A DNA stretch of 64,000 bases, taken from positions 38,774,001 through 38,838,000 of the forward strand of contig NC_135788.1 of NCBI RefSeq assembly GCF_051106095.1. The letters run 5' to 3'. A program made the position numbers and the translations under genes. Positions within the stretch are counted from its first letter, which is position 1. Every line of letters starts with the position of its first letter. Below the pieces are notes generated by a model that saw only the letters and a program-made list of their open reading frames with translations, searched no databases and had not been told where the DNA came from. Positions 1 through 11,911 of this stretch are shown here, piece by piece. This DNA comes from Pogona vitticeps (Eukaryota; Chordata; Lepidosauria; Squamata; Agamidae).

Positions 1-261
1 CTGGCTGGATATTCAGAGCCTATCCAGATGGAATACACCAGTTCTCTTCTGAATTTGTGCACTAAAAAAAAATCCATTTTTTTTTGCCTTGCTCATTGTT
101 TCTATGGGGACTGTACTTGAGCTCTCCAATTCCATCCAGGGTTGCAGAGATTTGAAAAGGTGGTCCTTTCTATGATACAAGGGGGGAGCTTGCTCCTCTT
201 GCTTTGGGGGGATTGGACTAAGATAATGTATAAACTATAAAATTAGAATCTGAAACACATA

Positions 262-696
262 CTGTGGTGCCTTGCTTAACGACATTAATTCATTCCAGTG
301 AAATTGCTGTAGAGCGAAAACGTCGTAAAGCAAAAATAAAAAACCAATTGAAACACATTAAAACCCGGTTAATGCGTTCCAATGGACTAAAAACTCACCG
401 TCCAGCAAAGATCCTCCATACAGCGGCCATTTTCGGTGCATGTATAGCAAGGGATCCATTCCTAAGCACAGCGGGGAGCCATTTTGAGCACCTGGTGGCC
501 ATTTTGAAAATGCGACGATCAGCTGTTTTGATCATCGTAATGCGAAGAATCAGTTCCCGAAGCAGGGAACTGATCTTCGCAAAGCAAAAAAACCCCATTT
601 AAAACATCATTTTGCAATCCCAATTGCAATTGCAAAAACATCGTTGTGAAGTGGATTCATCGTAATGCAGGGTAATCGTTAAGCGGGGCACGACTG
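262..696. mobile_element. Tigger-like TA-flanked palindromic MITE, copy 1
   Basis: The ends CTGTGGTGCCTTGC and GCGGGGCACGACTG are near-perfect inverted repeats and sit between TA dinucleotides (260-261 and 697-698), as expected of Tc1/mariner-superfamily insertions. The interior contains short self-complementary stretches, for example around a CAGTTCCCGAAGCAGGGAAC motif near 551. It has no transposase frame, so it is non-autonomous. Open frames read across it are by-products of the symmetry. The same family recurs near 21.0, 32.5, 35.2, 38.4 and 40.3 kb. Confidence 0.85.
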
Positions 697-698
697 TA

Positions 699-1478
699 TG
701 GGCAATTGCACGAATATTTTTCATATTGTGTTGGTCATACACCCAGATGCACAAGCAAGTGCACAACTTGGGAATGTCCAAGTGCAGAACAGATTGTTGA
801 CAAAGTCACACAGATCAGGTGCAGAATTTCTGGTTTATGCTGCACAATACAAACAGGATTCTGACATACTTTCTTAATCTCTGATGGCAGTCCTTCTCAC
901 CTGAATCTGATCTGAACAACAGCTGGCAGCACGATTTGTTCCATAGGTAGCACAGGGGAAAGTAAGCAGAGACAGACCTATTGTAGGGAAAATAGCAATA
1001 CTTCCATATTTAAAAAACAAACTCTCAAAAATGGAATGACTCAAATTTAACAAATCAAATATACATTTTCATAATGGCAAAATGTGCACCTGGAGAAAAT
1101 GGTAGCCCTGTTATTCATATTTTCCAGTTTTTAGACAAAGAAGGATAAAGAAATAAAATGGAACAAAATATGAGAGTAAGCATAATTAAACTCCATGGTA
1201 CTTACAGTACTTTCTTATCTTATTATAATTTATACTAATTTGTACCAAGATTACAGTGTTTTTCTCTGCTCTGCCAGCAGATAATGGTGGCTGAACATGC
1301 TAAGTTTGTCTCCTAACAGTGAGTTGTAGCTCTGTGAATGATGAGTATGGGAAAGGTGAAATGTGCTGCTCATCACTAATACTATAACAGATACTGTCCA
1401 ACAGAACCTGTGATATGTTTAGAACTTTATACCATATAAGACTCATGATAAAATAACAAGAAGAAGCACTGATTAGGA
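699..1478. other. no supported feature
   Basis: This is A+T-rich sequence without a long reading frame, a recognisable repeat or an RNA gene that I can defend. Confidence 0.6.
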
Positions 1479-1616
1479 CAATGTTTCCTCAACGTTTGGC
1501 CCTCCAGATATTTTGGACTTCAGTTTCCAGAAGCCCCAACCCGCAGGATGAGTGCTCATGGAATCTAGATGTTTTAAGTCCAAAGCATATGAAAAACCAA
1601 AGGTTGAGGATCACTC
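1479..1616. mobile_element. degenerate hAT-like hairpin MITE
   Basis: The left part (tttcctcaacgtttggccct, then ggacttcag) and the right part (tccaaagc, then ccaaaggttgaggatcact) are inverted copies of each other. They resemble the better preserved 136-bp hAT-like elements at 45.6 and 61.7 kb. I could not find a clean 8-bp target duplication, so the limits are approximate and the family is an inference from the ends. Confidence 0.5.
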
Positions 1617-1751
1617 ACTGGGTAAGAAGACTAGAAGATGAGTGAGCATTATCTGCTTTTATATATATATAGATCAGGGAGAGTATATATGAAGTAAAAG
1701 AAGGACTACCTAAACTCTTGAAACAAAAGGGGAAATGGCATCTTCCTATTA

Positions 1752-2639
1752 TAGTAGGATCTCCATATCCAAGGGGATCGTTTCCAAGCCCGCCGGCCCC
1801 CCGTGGGTGCTGAAAAATGTGAATTATAGCGAACACTATTTTAATTTGTTGTTGTTTAGTCGTTTAGTCATGTCCGACTCTTTGTGACCCAATGGACCAG
1901 AGCATGTCAGGCCCTCCTGTCTTCCACTGCCTCCCGGAGTTGGGTCAAATTCATGTTGGTTGCTTCGATGACACTGTCCAAGCATCTCATCCTCTGTCAT
2001 CCCCTTCTCCTCTTGCCCTCACACTTTCCTAACATCAGGGTCTTTTCCAGGGAGTCTTCTCATCAGATGGCCAAAGTATTGGAGTCTCAGCTTCAGGATC
2101 TGTCCTTGATCTTAGTTTTTTTTGATGTTGAGCTTCACACCCGTTTTTGCACTCTCCTCTTTCACCCTCATTACGAGATTCTTTAATTCCTCCTCACTTT
2201 CTGCCATCAGAGTGGTATCATCTGCATATTGGAGGTTGTTATTTCCTCCGGCAATCTTAATTCCGGCTTGGGATTCCTCCAGTCCAGCCTTTCACATGCT
2301 GTATTCTGCAAATAAGTTAAATAAGCTGGGGGACTATCAGTTGTTCCATATCCAGTTCTAACTATTGCTTCCTGTCTCACATATAGGTTTCTCAGGAGAC
2401 AGATAAAGTGATAAGGCACTCCCATTTCTTTAAGGACTTGCCACAGTTTGCTGTGGTCCACACAGTCAAAGGGACTATACACAGCATGGTCTCTGGCTTC
2501 CTCTAGTGGCCAGTTCTGGTAACTTCAACTTTCGAAATATATATTTCTATGATTTTTTTAAAAACCGTTTTTAGTATTTTCAGACTGTGAATAAGTGAAA
2601 CAGTGGACACTGATCCTGTGGATATGGGAGATCCTACTG
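1752..2639. mobile_element. Tigger-like DNA transposon remnant, split by BovB
   Basis: The left end AGTAGGATCTCCATATCC is the inverse of the right end GGATATGGGAGATCCTACTG, with TA on both sides (1750-1751, 2640-2641). The following bases (ggatcgtttccaagcc, then ccccgtgggtgctga and tagcgaacactat) are the subterminal sequence of Tigger-type mariner elements. The element proper is only about 90 bp on the left and 120 bp on the right; the middle is a younger BovB insertion. No transposase frame remains. Confidence 0.75.
1842..2520 (-). mobile_element. BovB (RTE) LINE fragment
   Basis: The minus strand encodes a BovB reverse-transcriptase block (FDCVDHSKLWQVLKEMGVP, then LLRNLYVRQEA) and the typical BovB 3' end, seen on the plus strand as ttagtcgtttagtcatgtcc followed by the gaccagagcatg segment. 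The stretch between RT and C-terminus is much shorter than in a full element, so there is a large internal deletion in addition to 5' truncation. It lies inside the Tigger-like element at 1752-2639 and is therefore younger than it. Exact junctions are uncertain because no clear target duplication was found. Confidence 0.85.
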
Positions 2640-2641
2640 TA

Positions 2642-4664
2642 CCTCCCACTGATGCTCATGTTTCTGCCAGTTTCACTTCAGCAGCCTTTTCTAACTTGGT
2701 GCCTTCCATATATGTTGAATACTGTACAGCATATATAATTTCAAGATCTATCATCCTGACTTAAGATTATGAGAGTTGTAGTTCAACACACATAGTGAAT
2801 ACTTAATCCAGAAAGGCTGATGCAGACCATCCTGGCAGAGAAGAGGATTAACAGTGATAAAATTAGGGATCTAGCTGGATTTCTAACAGCTAGGATTTTG
2901 TTAGCAAGACTCTTTCAAAGGCTTACCTTTGTGGGTCTTAGATGGTATGGTAAAATATTTGACATTCTGCTGTGTTGCACCATCTCAATCAGTTTTTGCT
3001 GAAGTGCAGCACTAGGCAAAGAGACAGTCTTGAGAATTACTCATCTCTCATTTTTGCACATCCTAGAATTTGAGTTATATGGATGAGGTTTAGAGCCAGC
3101 CAGAAGCCCTCGTGCCCTTTTTCTGCTTCTATTGACCTCACAAAGTGAGAGGATATGGAATTAACCTTGCCACATGGGGTAGCCAATCACATGTGAAAAG
3201 GCACATTTTCAGTATTGCATGCAGGTACTCAAGCACTCTTTCAAAGAAGAGTTGGGTGAGTCACATACAGAAAATGAACATGAATTGGAAAATGTGTGTA
3301 AATATTTCAGAGGAAGAATGAATTAAATGACTGGCGATGGTGTTAGATACACTGTCAAAGCACAATTCATTTTTTCCCCAAACAGGAAGCAAAAAGTGCA
3401 ATTGTTGTGTTTTCTGTAGAATCAAAGAACAGCTCTTTCCAAGGAACTGTAATTAGTAATATTTCAAGTTTGTTATTGGGTCCCAAGTAAAATCCATAGT
3501 AAAGAGCACTTGCCACCAACTAAGATTGCTCGAGAACAGAGAGAGCCTGGCCCAGAACTGTAACTAGCAATTCTGACATCTTGGATTTTGCTGCACAATC
3601 AGTTAAGCTTAGGTCAAAGAGATTGGCATAGCTGGGTAGATGATGAATGGGAAAATGAAGAGGAATGCTTGGCTATGAGTGTGTGGGAGCTGTATTGTTC
3701 CCAGGGTGCATCTGTTTCTTTTGTACTTCCTTCTGCTAGGGAAGAATTGGCTGGAGGTAGAATTTGGAGGCAGGCTTGCATCTTACTGGGAACAATTACC
3801 AATGGATAGGTTCACACTCTTCCAGCAGCAAAATGTTGCCACCCTCTAAATTTCAGTGCTCTGGGTCAAAGCCCTGACTGGGCCCTGCTGAGTTACAGCT
3901 CTGCCCTGGCCACAGTTATTCACATCCTTACAAATATTAGATTAGACAGCTGAAATGTGTACACAAAAATTCATTTGACAACTGCTTGGAAGCTGTAGGT
4001 AGTCTAATATATAACTGCTAAGGTACTAAATGGGAAAGGATTGTGACAATATGTCTTGCTGGTTTTGAAACAGATATGCTGATTGTTAGCCTATTCCCAA
4101 GCTCAGTTCAAAGTGCCGGTGCTTACCTTCAAAGCCATATATATCTAGGATGCTGAAGTATTCTCTCCTTCCACATAAACTCGCTTATACTGTACAGTCA
4201 TATTTGGAAATCCTACAACCACTTTTACTTTCAGAGGTTAAGTGGGCAGTTCCCAGAGAGGCACTGTTGGGGTAAAGTTTATCTCACACCATAAACACAT
4301 TTGCATGGGTGGACAGTAGCATTCACGTCCAGTTCATGTGTGAGTTGGATCACTAATTTCTGTGATGGAAATAAGAGGCTCTACTGAGGCATCTGTCATC
4401 TATTGTCAGGCAGAACTTGGAAAGTCGATTTTGTGGACTGCAGCTACAATTCCTGAATGGTAGGATTCTGAGAGTTTAAGTTCAGAAACTAACTTCTTCA
4501 AGCTCTCTAGATTTTGCTGCACAAAGTGAGCCTGTTGAAGACATGCTCAGTATGGAAGCCACTGAAAAACAAAGGAACATTGTCTTCTCACATAAGCATT
4601 TCATAACAACTAGCAATTTTCAGATAGGAATGTGAACATTCTACCAATTATATTTACATGGAGT
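2642..4664. other. no supported feature
   Basis: The stretch is A+T-rich with only short chance frames. The longest (3588-3809, 73 codons) has no recognisable motif and no splice or composition support. A weak pair of half-hairpins near 4430-4490 resembles MITE debris. Confidence 0.55.
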
Positions 4665-4676
4665 TATTGATCTGCT

Positions 4677-5056
4677 ATTGAGGGACGTGGTGGCACTGCG
4701 GGAGGGATGTGGTGGCGCTGCAGGCTAAACCGCAGAAGCCTCTGTGTGCTGCAGGGTCAGAAGACGAGCAGTTGTAAGATCGAATCCACGTGACGGAGTG
4801 AGCTCCCGTCGCTTTGTCCCAGCTCCTCGCCAACCTAGCAGTTTGAAAGCATGTAAATGTGAGTAGATAAATAAGTACCATCTCGGTGAAAAGGTAAACA
4901 GCATTCCGAATCTAAGTCGTGCTGGCCACGTGACAACGGAAACTGTCTTTGGACAAACGGTGGCTCTACGGCTTGGAAACAGAGATGAGCACCGCCCCCT
5001 AGAGTCGAACACGACTGACTAAAATGTCAAGGGGAACCTTTACCTTTACCTTTACC
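4677..5056 (+). repeat. tRNA-derived squamate SINE with target duplications
   Basis: A tRNA-like head with box-B-like sequence (gatcgaatccacg) is followed by a body found in many squamate genomes (gtgctggccacgtgacaac, then ggacaaacggtggctc) and ends in repeated ctttac units. It is flanked by a 12-bp duplication, tattgatctgct at 4665-4676 and tattgatctact at 5057-5068. The 5' end carries an imperfect tandem duplication of about 25 bp of the head (ggacgtggtggcactgc, then ggatgtggtggcgctgc). A shorter minus-strand copy lies at 40.1-40.2 kb. I do not assign a formal family name. Confidence 0.8.
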
Positions 5057-5392
5057 TATTGATCTACTTGCCAGATATTCTGTTATAGTGATTGTATGAA
5101 GCTGAGTTGGGAGTTCTCAAAGCAATTTGTTGCCATTAGTAATGTACTTGCAATCCCGTGTACATCAGAACATTATGGACTGCTTCCTTGTAATTATCTA
5201 GGCAGTTCTTCATTTGATAGTGCCTCACTTATCCCATATTTAGTTGGCTGGCTGGCAGGGATGGTCAGAAGAATATCAAGTGTTTGTTTGCAATTTCTAG
5301 CCCTATATTTGTAAGTAGAACCTCAGTATATGTTTTAAAGATGCAAAGCAGGAGTGTATTCCTTTTACAGTTAAAAGAGATCCTGAGTATCC

Positions 5393-6905
5393 ATCTAGTG
5401 TGGCTGAGAAGGCCAATTCGAGACTGACAATCCCTTCCACAGTGAAGACAAATGCAATCTGTCCCCTGTCCAGCTCCCTGATTTTGCTGGTTTCAGGATT
5501 GCCACTTCGCCATGGCCTGCTGAACAAGGGTCTCTTCAAATTGGGAGAGGCCATGCTGCACTGCCGGCCTCCAGGCTGAATGCTCAGATGTCACCATTTC
5601 CCATCTGTTGAGGTCCATTCCTAAGGCCTTCAGATCCCGCTTGCAGATCTCCTTGTATTGCAGCTGTGGTCTTCCTCTGGGGCACGTTCCCTGCACTAAT
5701 TCTCCATACAGGAGATTATTTGGAATCCGACCATCAGCCAACGTAGGCGTCGCTGTTTCAGTAATATATACATGCTAAAAAATCCAGCTTGTTCTGGGAC
5801 TACTCTATTTGGAACTTTGTTGTGCCAGGTGATGCCAAAAATGCATCGGAGACAACATGTATGGAACATGTTCAGCTTCCTGTCCTGGTGTGCACAAACA
5901 GTCCAGGACTCCCTGCAGTACAGGAGTGTGCTCAGGACACAGGCTCTATAGACCTGGATCTTGGTACATGCTGTCAGCTTCTTATTAAGCCATACTCTCT
6001 TTGTGAGTCTAGAGAACATGGTAGCTGCTTTGCCAATGCGTTTATCCAGCTTGACATCTACAGTGAGTGTGTCAGAGATGGTTGAACCAAAGTACACAAA
6101 ATCATGAACAACTTCCAATTCTTGTGTAGAGATGGTAATAGAGGGAGGTGAGTCCATGCCCTGGCCCATGACTTGTGTTTTCTTCAGGCTGATTGTTAAT
6201 CCAAAATCTTGGCAGGCCTTACTAAAATGATTCATAAACTGAACTTTGGTCTTCACTCTCAATCTAGAGAGATTAAAGAGCTTTCCATCTGATATAGTCC
6301 AGAGATAGACACCTTCTGTTGCAGTTCCAAAAGCGTGCTTCAGGTTGACAGCAAAAAGATCCCAAACAGAGTTGGCGCGAGGACACACCCCTGTTTCACT
6401 CCACTTCAGATTTCAAACTGATCTGATGTTGAACAATCCAAAACTACAGTGCACTTCATTTCCTCATGAAAGGACCTGATGATGTTAAGGAGTCGAGGTG
6501 GACATCCAGTCTTGGGAAGTATTTTTAAAAGGCCATCCCTGCTAACCAAGTCAAAGGCCTTTGTAAGATCTATGAGGGCCATAAAGAATGGCTGTCATTG
6601 TTCCCTACATTTCTCCTGCAACTGTCTGAGGGAAAATATCATGTCAGTGGTGGATCTATTAGCTCGAAATCCATACTGTGATTCTGGATAGACTGTCTGC
6701 AAGCACCTGGAGCCTCTTCAGCACAACTTGGGCAAGCAGCTTCCCTACAACTCTGAGAAGAGAGATGCCACAGTAGTTATTGCAGTCGCCCCTGTTGCCT
6801 TTGTTCTTGTACAACGTGACAATGTTTGCATCCTTCATGTCCTGTGGTACTCCACCTTCCCTCCACCAAAGCATCCAACCACAACTCATCTCATTAAGTA
6901 TAATG
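5393..6905 (-). mobile_element. RTE-like LINE, 3' half
   Basis: Minus-strand frames give the C-terminal half of a non-LTR retrotransposon polyprotein: an RT segment (NIVTLYKNKGNRGDCNNY), a segment with VVHDFVYFGSTISDTL, then RLTKRVWLNKKLTACTKIQV and VYRACVLSTLLYC, and finally GRIPNNLLYGELVQGTCPRG. Frame changes and stops break it, so it is dead. The reverse-transcriptase core between the first two blocks is partly missing. Two plus-strand copies of the same family (33.06-33.77 and 39.55-39.83 kb) carry its 3' end, ccatagtctctcgagactga. The clade is probably RTE or RTE-X-like; this is from memory of the family, not a search. Confidence 0.8.
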
Positions 6906-7008
6906 TTTCCTAAGTGTATCTAAGAAGCCCATAAATAAGAAATGATGATTGTAGTGATCCCCTCTTCATCCACAGCATCGGTTAATGAGGAATATATGTA
7001 ATCTAAGC

Positions 7009-7105
7009 CAGTGGTTCCCAATCTTGGGTCCCTCCCTAGACATTCTTGGACTGCAACTCCCAGAAGCCCTTGCCAGCACAGCTAGTGGTGAAGAGTGAGC
7101 CACCA
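7009..7105. mobile_element. left half of a hAT-like hairpin MITE
   Basis: The sequence CAGTGGTTCCCAATCTTGGG followed by ggactgcaactcccagaagc matches the left half of the 136-bp elements at 45,586 and 61,650. The inverted right half is absent, so this copy is truncated. Confidence 0.65.
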
Positions 7106-7404
7106 CCTCTGTGAAATCTGTTGATTTGAATGGGCCTACTTTAAAACTATGAATTATATTAGCATAGCAAGCCACAGGTAAATTAGGTCTATTTCAGTTC
7201 ATGGACTGTACAGAAGACTTGTCTCAATAAAAATCCCCACTGATTCAGTGGGTTTATTCTAGTGAAATTTATTATGCTAACCAACAGGATATTGACCATT
7301 ATAGCAGGAACTCAGTCCCCCAATCCACGACACCACAACACCTTTCTTTCATTTGTTCTTAGAATAAATCATGCCAATCAGGATTATTCCAAGGAGTATT
7401 GCTA

Positions 7405-8345
7405 GATTCTGTTTTTTTATTTATTATTATTTTGACTCCTATATTGCCCCAATAGTGCAAACACTATCTGAGCAGTTCACAACCCATCAAAACATAATTA
7501 CAGTCATTCAAACAAACCAAAAAAATGTAGAATGTAGTTTATATAAGTCGGAACGTACCCATTACCTCCACCCAATAATGTCTAAATGCATTAGTATACC
7601 TCCCGCAGACTACCTTAAGTTTCTGCTGTCCGGAGAGAACCAATTAATATCACAGTCAGTGGCTAAGTTTTTATTCTCAGTTTTAAGAATCCGTAAAGTG
7701 TTGTGTTTAGATGTATGATTCAAGTTTTTATTCCTGCTATCTTTTGATATCTAACTTGTTTTGTATATTTTATGTAATGTTTTTATCCTTGTATTTTTGG
7801 GTCTTTGACCGTACAATAAATTCAAGTTCAAGTTCAAGTTCAAAAATGCCATAAAAACATTTCTGGATGGTATCCTCAGACTGTTACCCAGAGACACTGC
7901 TTAATTTTTAAAAGTAAATTGCTAAGATAAAGTCCTATAAGAAAATCCCAGGAGAAGGTACCAATAAAAATAATAAAAACCCTGTCTGTAGCTGATTCAA
8001 TAAAACCTGCATTTAAACAAATTAAACAAATGTAAAACAACTTTAGACATCCCAGGTCAATTAGTAAAATACTAATAAAAGGTAGCATTATACAGTTTGG
8101 TTTTAATTAACTTCCTGAAAACTGAGAGGGATGGTGCCTGATGAGCCTATGTAGGAAACATATGCCATAGGGAAGGGCCACAATCAAGTAAACATGGTTC
8201 CTGGTGTTAACTCTTTTGGCCTCCCTTAGGCATCACAATTTGTAGCATCAAGAAATGCGAGAAGTAGGTGGTGAGTACAGTATTTATTTTGTGGGAGAGA
8301 CATTCCGACAAGTATTAAGGTCCTAAACTGTTAAGGGCTAAATTC
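7405..8345 (-). mobile_element. L2-clade LINE 3' region, interrupted
   Basis: A T-rich start with tttatttattattatt and the motif ttccgacaagtattaaggtc near 8305 match the 3' portion of the larger minus-strand L2 copy at 11.9-13.2 kb (there ttccgtcagatagcgaggtg). No usable frame remains. A different LINE tail is inserted at about 7512-7842. The call rests on similarity to the second copy in this window and is moderate. Confidence 0.5.
7512..7842 (+). mobile_element. LINE 3' fragment with TTCAAG repeat tail
   Basis: A short plus-strand frame ending in DYLKFLLSGENQLISQSV and FLFSVLRIRKVLC looks like the extreme C-terminus of a CR1/L2-group polyprotein. It is followed by a T-rich 3' UTR, an aataaa-like signal, and a tail of tandem ttcaag units at about 7812-7842. 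A 6-bp repeat tail of this kind is typical of LINEs that end in microsatellite-like repeats. The family is not identified. Confidence 0.45.
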
Positions 8346-8766
8346 TTAAAACATTCTGGGCACAGATCCATAGGACACAAATCTGTGAAAAATTTGCATC
8401 TGCTAAATTATATTAATTTATGGAAACTTAGAAATAATTATGTTATCTTTCTTAATGGGATTCTTAATGTGGCCACAGGCATAAATTCAGCCCTCTTCAT
8501 TCAAAGTTTATATTCACAGAATTTAACTTTGAAAGTTGCCTGATAGTCTCCAGTAGCTCACAGTCCAGAGCAAGTGAATAGGAGCAAAGCAGGCAGGTCT
8601 ATTTTCGTATAGGAGTGGTAAAAGAAGACAAGAGAGGCAGCATTTTCATTGGGCCTGCTGAGCAATCAAAAACATTCATAACTGAAAATAACAAACAAAA
8701 GAAATTACAATAGCATTTTCCCCCAAAACAGAAAAAGACGATATACACAATTTGTGGGCTGACATA
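8346..8766. other. no supported feature
   Basis: The sequence is A+T-rich and unremarkable, with no frame or repeat that I can name. Confidence 0.5.
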
Positions 8767-9290
8767 TCGTCGTCGTCGTCATTTAGTCGTTTAGTCGTAT
8801 CCGACTCTTCGTGACCCCATGAACCAGAGCACGCCAGGCCCTCCTATCCTCCACTGCCTCCCGTAGTTGTGTCAAGTTCATGTTGGTTGCTTCGCAGACA
8901 CTGTCCAGCCATCTCATCCTCGGTCGTCCCCTTCTCCTCTTGCCTTCACACTTTCCTAACATCAAGGTCTTTTCCAAGGAGTCCTCTCTTCTCATGAGAT
9001 GGCCAAAGTATTGGAGCCTCAGCTTCAGGATCTGTCCTTCCAGTGAGCACTCAGGGTTGATTTCCTTTAGAATTGATAGATTTGTTCTTCTTGTTCTCCC
9101 CTTCATGGATTGCTGCCTTGTTGTGGCGAACGGGTTTGAGTAACTCAGAGAAGTTATGGGCTATGCCATGCAGGGACACCCAAGATGGACAGGACATAGT
9201 GGAGAGTTCCGACTAAACGCAATCCACCTGGAGTAGGAAATGGCAATGCCACTCCAGTATCTTTGCCAAGAACGCTCCATGATTAGAAAC
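8767..9290 (-). mobile_element. BovB LINE 3' end, well preserved
   Basis: The minus strand carries the BovB C-terminus in one 107-codon frame: RRTNLSILKEINPECSLEG, then QYFGHLMRREDSLEKTLM, then RRRGRPRMRWLDSV, ending KSRIRLND. Upstream sequence (ggagtggcattgccatttcc and the block around ccttgttgtggcgaacg on the plus strand) continues the same element. The 3' end is marked by tcgtcgtcgtcatttagtcg. The intact C-terminal frame suggests a younger insertion than the copy at 1.8-2.5 kb. The copy is strongly 5'-truncated. Confidence 0.92.
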
Positions 9291-11564
9291 AAAAGGCTAA
9301 AAGATGACAGATCATAATCCCTGCCAAATACTGAGGCATGTTCATAATTTATGAACAAAGAAAAGAGCGCTAGGCTCAATATAGATCCCTGGTCAGTTCA
9401 CCAAAGCACTAATTACTGTGTGAAATTAAGAAAGTTTCCCCTTCTTGCATGTTTGAAATATATAATTATGAGTTTTAACTTCTCAGTAAAGGGTAAAGAG
9501 AAACCTTAAAAAAGGCTAACTTATTCTTCATTGTTCTACCAGGCCAGATGCTTGGGCCTGAATAAGGTGGCCAGGAGGCCCACCCATTGTCATACATAGT
9601 GGCCAAGAAGTTGCCTCTGGAAGGCCTGTATCTCCCAGGATAGTTTTGCTCTCTCACCTTTTAATCTCATTGAACCATTTGTTTATGTGTCTGTTCCAGC
9701 ATCTCCCGATGTAGGTTGTTGCTTGCGTGTCAATTATTCTTTGATTGGAGAATACTTTTTCCTGATGTGATTAATGGGTTGGCTTAATTTAAACTATATA
9801 GGGTTTGGGGGATTCTGAGTAAGGTATGGTTTTATTTGCTTTCTCCAACAACTGTATTTTTTCTGTCAAGTTGCTCGCTTTTCGTTTATCTATTTGTTTG
9901 AATAAAATTAATGGCTGCCATGCACTTTGCAGCAGTCTTTCTGAATTTCCACTTGGACCTTGGGCTGCAGTGGGTGGAAAAAATTCACAACACTTACATT
10001 CCTCGAATGTGAGAACTGACCATTTATTTCTGTATTCTAGGGTTGCCATAATACCAGTTGAGTTGCTGATGTTATGTTATTATTTACTTACAAGTACAGG
10101 CAATATAGATGGCTGTTTTACTTGGTTTCCCTCTCCCCATTTTATTCTGAATGACCCAGTAGGTTTGGTTGAGAAGTACTGGCTCACCCAAAGATACCAG
10201 GTAAGCTTTGTGATTCATGAGGGAAGTGAACTTGAGTCTCTCTGTTCTAAATCCAGCACTCAACCCATTATGCTCTATACTGGTTCCCTTAGATTAGTGG
10301 TCACCATATACTGTACACGATTCCAAGACTAAAATACATTGACTAGTGTCCTGTCTTATTGCATGACATTTATCTCTTTAATTAGCAAAAATCTGCTGCT
10401 GATATTGTTGGAATTAGTGAACTCTTGTATGTTGCCTTTAAGAGGCTTTGGCTGGGAGGGACCTTTGTGGACTGGGGTGACTGTCAATCAATCCAGTAGC
10501 GGCCAATTGTTCCATCTCTACCTCAAAGTTTTGAAGAGAGCCACAGCTCTATACTTTTCTTTCCCCACTCTTTTTAGTCAGGCAGTTTGTGGTCAGAATT
10601 ATGAAGATAGAGTCAGCTTTCTGTCAGTATGCTGCTAGTGAATCAGTTAAGCTCTATTAAAATAGCCAGTCACTATTTTTCTACAATGTGCTGTTTGTTT
10701 TTGAGCTATGAATAATGTGAATAAAATTGAACTTTTAATTCATTTCTCTTATCAGTGTCTCTGAGTGAGTTATTGAGACAATAGGTGCCAGCTGTTAAGA
10801 ACTAACCAAGAAGGGGAAACTTGAAGCTAATTCTTCTCTATAGGTCCCTGAACATTTATATGCTGTGTACTTAGAGGCTTTAACCCAATATATTTCTACA
10901 TTCTGCCAAGAAAAATTGACATTGTTCCCACCACGTTGGCTTAGGTACACAACAGGGTACTAGCTATCGGTACAAAAATAATGTATCAGTTATATGCTTA
11001 CTTTTCATAATATAAAAACTAGCATTATTTAGCATATCATGCAATTGTTGGATTATCGATGTGCTCAATGTGAATTTATAGAACTGGAATAGGGCCAGTA
11101 TATGTCCTGTTCCTTGACCTGTTCCCAATTTATTTATCCCATGACTGCTGTGTTTGCTTTGGAGTGTTCACTGAGGGACTTTTTCAGAAGGCTTTTGGAA
11201 GTCCAAGTAAACAATGACTATTGGACTACTTTTGTCCAAGTGTTTATTGACTCTTTGAAATAATTATCAAAGGTCAGTGAAAATAATAACGTAACTTTGA
11301 AGAAGCCACAGCTGAAGCTCAATCATGTTTTTGAAAAGTGATAGTCATTATAGGTTGGAGATGATGACACATAGCTAAGTGAAGAGAGCATGTGTGTGTA
11401 TAAGAGAATGTGTGTGTGTGGGGGGGAATAAATGACAAAACACAACAAGGAGCAAAATTTGCAGTTTGAAAGAAACTGATGAGAGATAGCAAATTTATGG
11501 TGGAGTAGCAGATCTCATGCCTTGCAGGGATGTGAAGGCTCCCTCCCTCCCTTGTCTTTACTTA
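9291..11564. other. no supported feature
   Basis: Two plus-strand open frames (9826-10332, 168 codons, and 10339-10638, 99 codons) lie here, but neither has a recognisable domain or a coding-like composition, and no splice context supports them. A short TG-rich microsatellite is present near 11,393-11,427. Otherwise nothing is seen. Confidence 0.5.
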
Positions 11565-11720
11565 TTATTTGATTATTTATTTATCTGATTTATATCCCAC
11601 CTTTTCCCCTGGACTGAGTCTCAAGGCAGCTTGCAACCAAATTAAGAAGTGGTACAGAAGTTTGCAAATAAAAGCAGGTGCTGCTAAAAGTGGAGAAACT
11701 TATAATTCAAAAACATAATT
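11565..11720 (-). mobile_element. L2/CR1-group LINE 3' end
   Basis: The run ttatttatttatctgattta followed by tcccaccttttcccctggac and ctcaaggcagcttgcaacc is the inverted 3' end of a LINE whose tail is (AAAT)n. Similar ends occur at 16.3, 31.7, 35.0, 46.3 and 61.3 kb. Confidence 0.65.
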
Positions 11721-11911
11721 AAATAAATTATGGTATTTAAAAAGTAATTTTTAAATGCAGTAGAAATTGCAGCATCATTCCATGAAAATACCGTTTTCCA
11801 GCAGCTAGTTAGTCTGAATAAAAAGGCCAGTAGAAGAACTGTGCCTTATGCTTCCTTAGCAGAGATTGCCATGGATTGGGAGCAGTTACCCAAAATACCC
11901 TAATGCTCTAT

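Noticed and set aside
3588-3809. 73-codon frame on both strands
   Set aside because: No motif, overlapping antisense frame and no promoter or splice support.
9826-10332. 168-codon plus-strand frame
   Set aside because: It has no recognisable domain, an average A+T-rich composition and no flanking exon signals; I could not distinguish it from chance.
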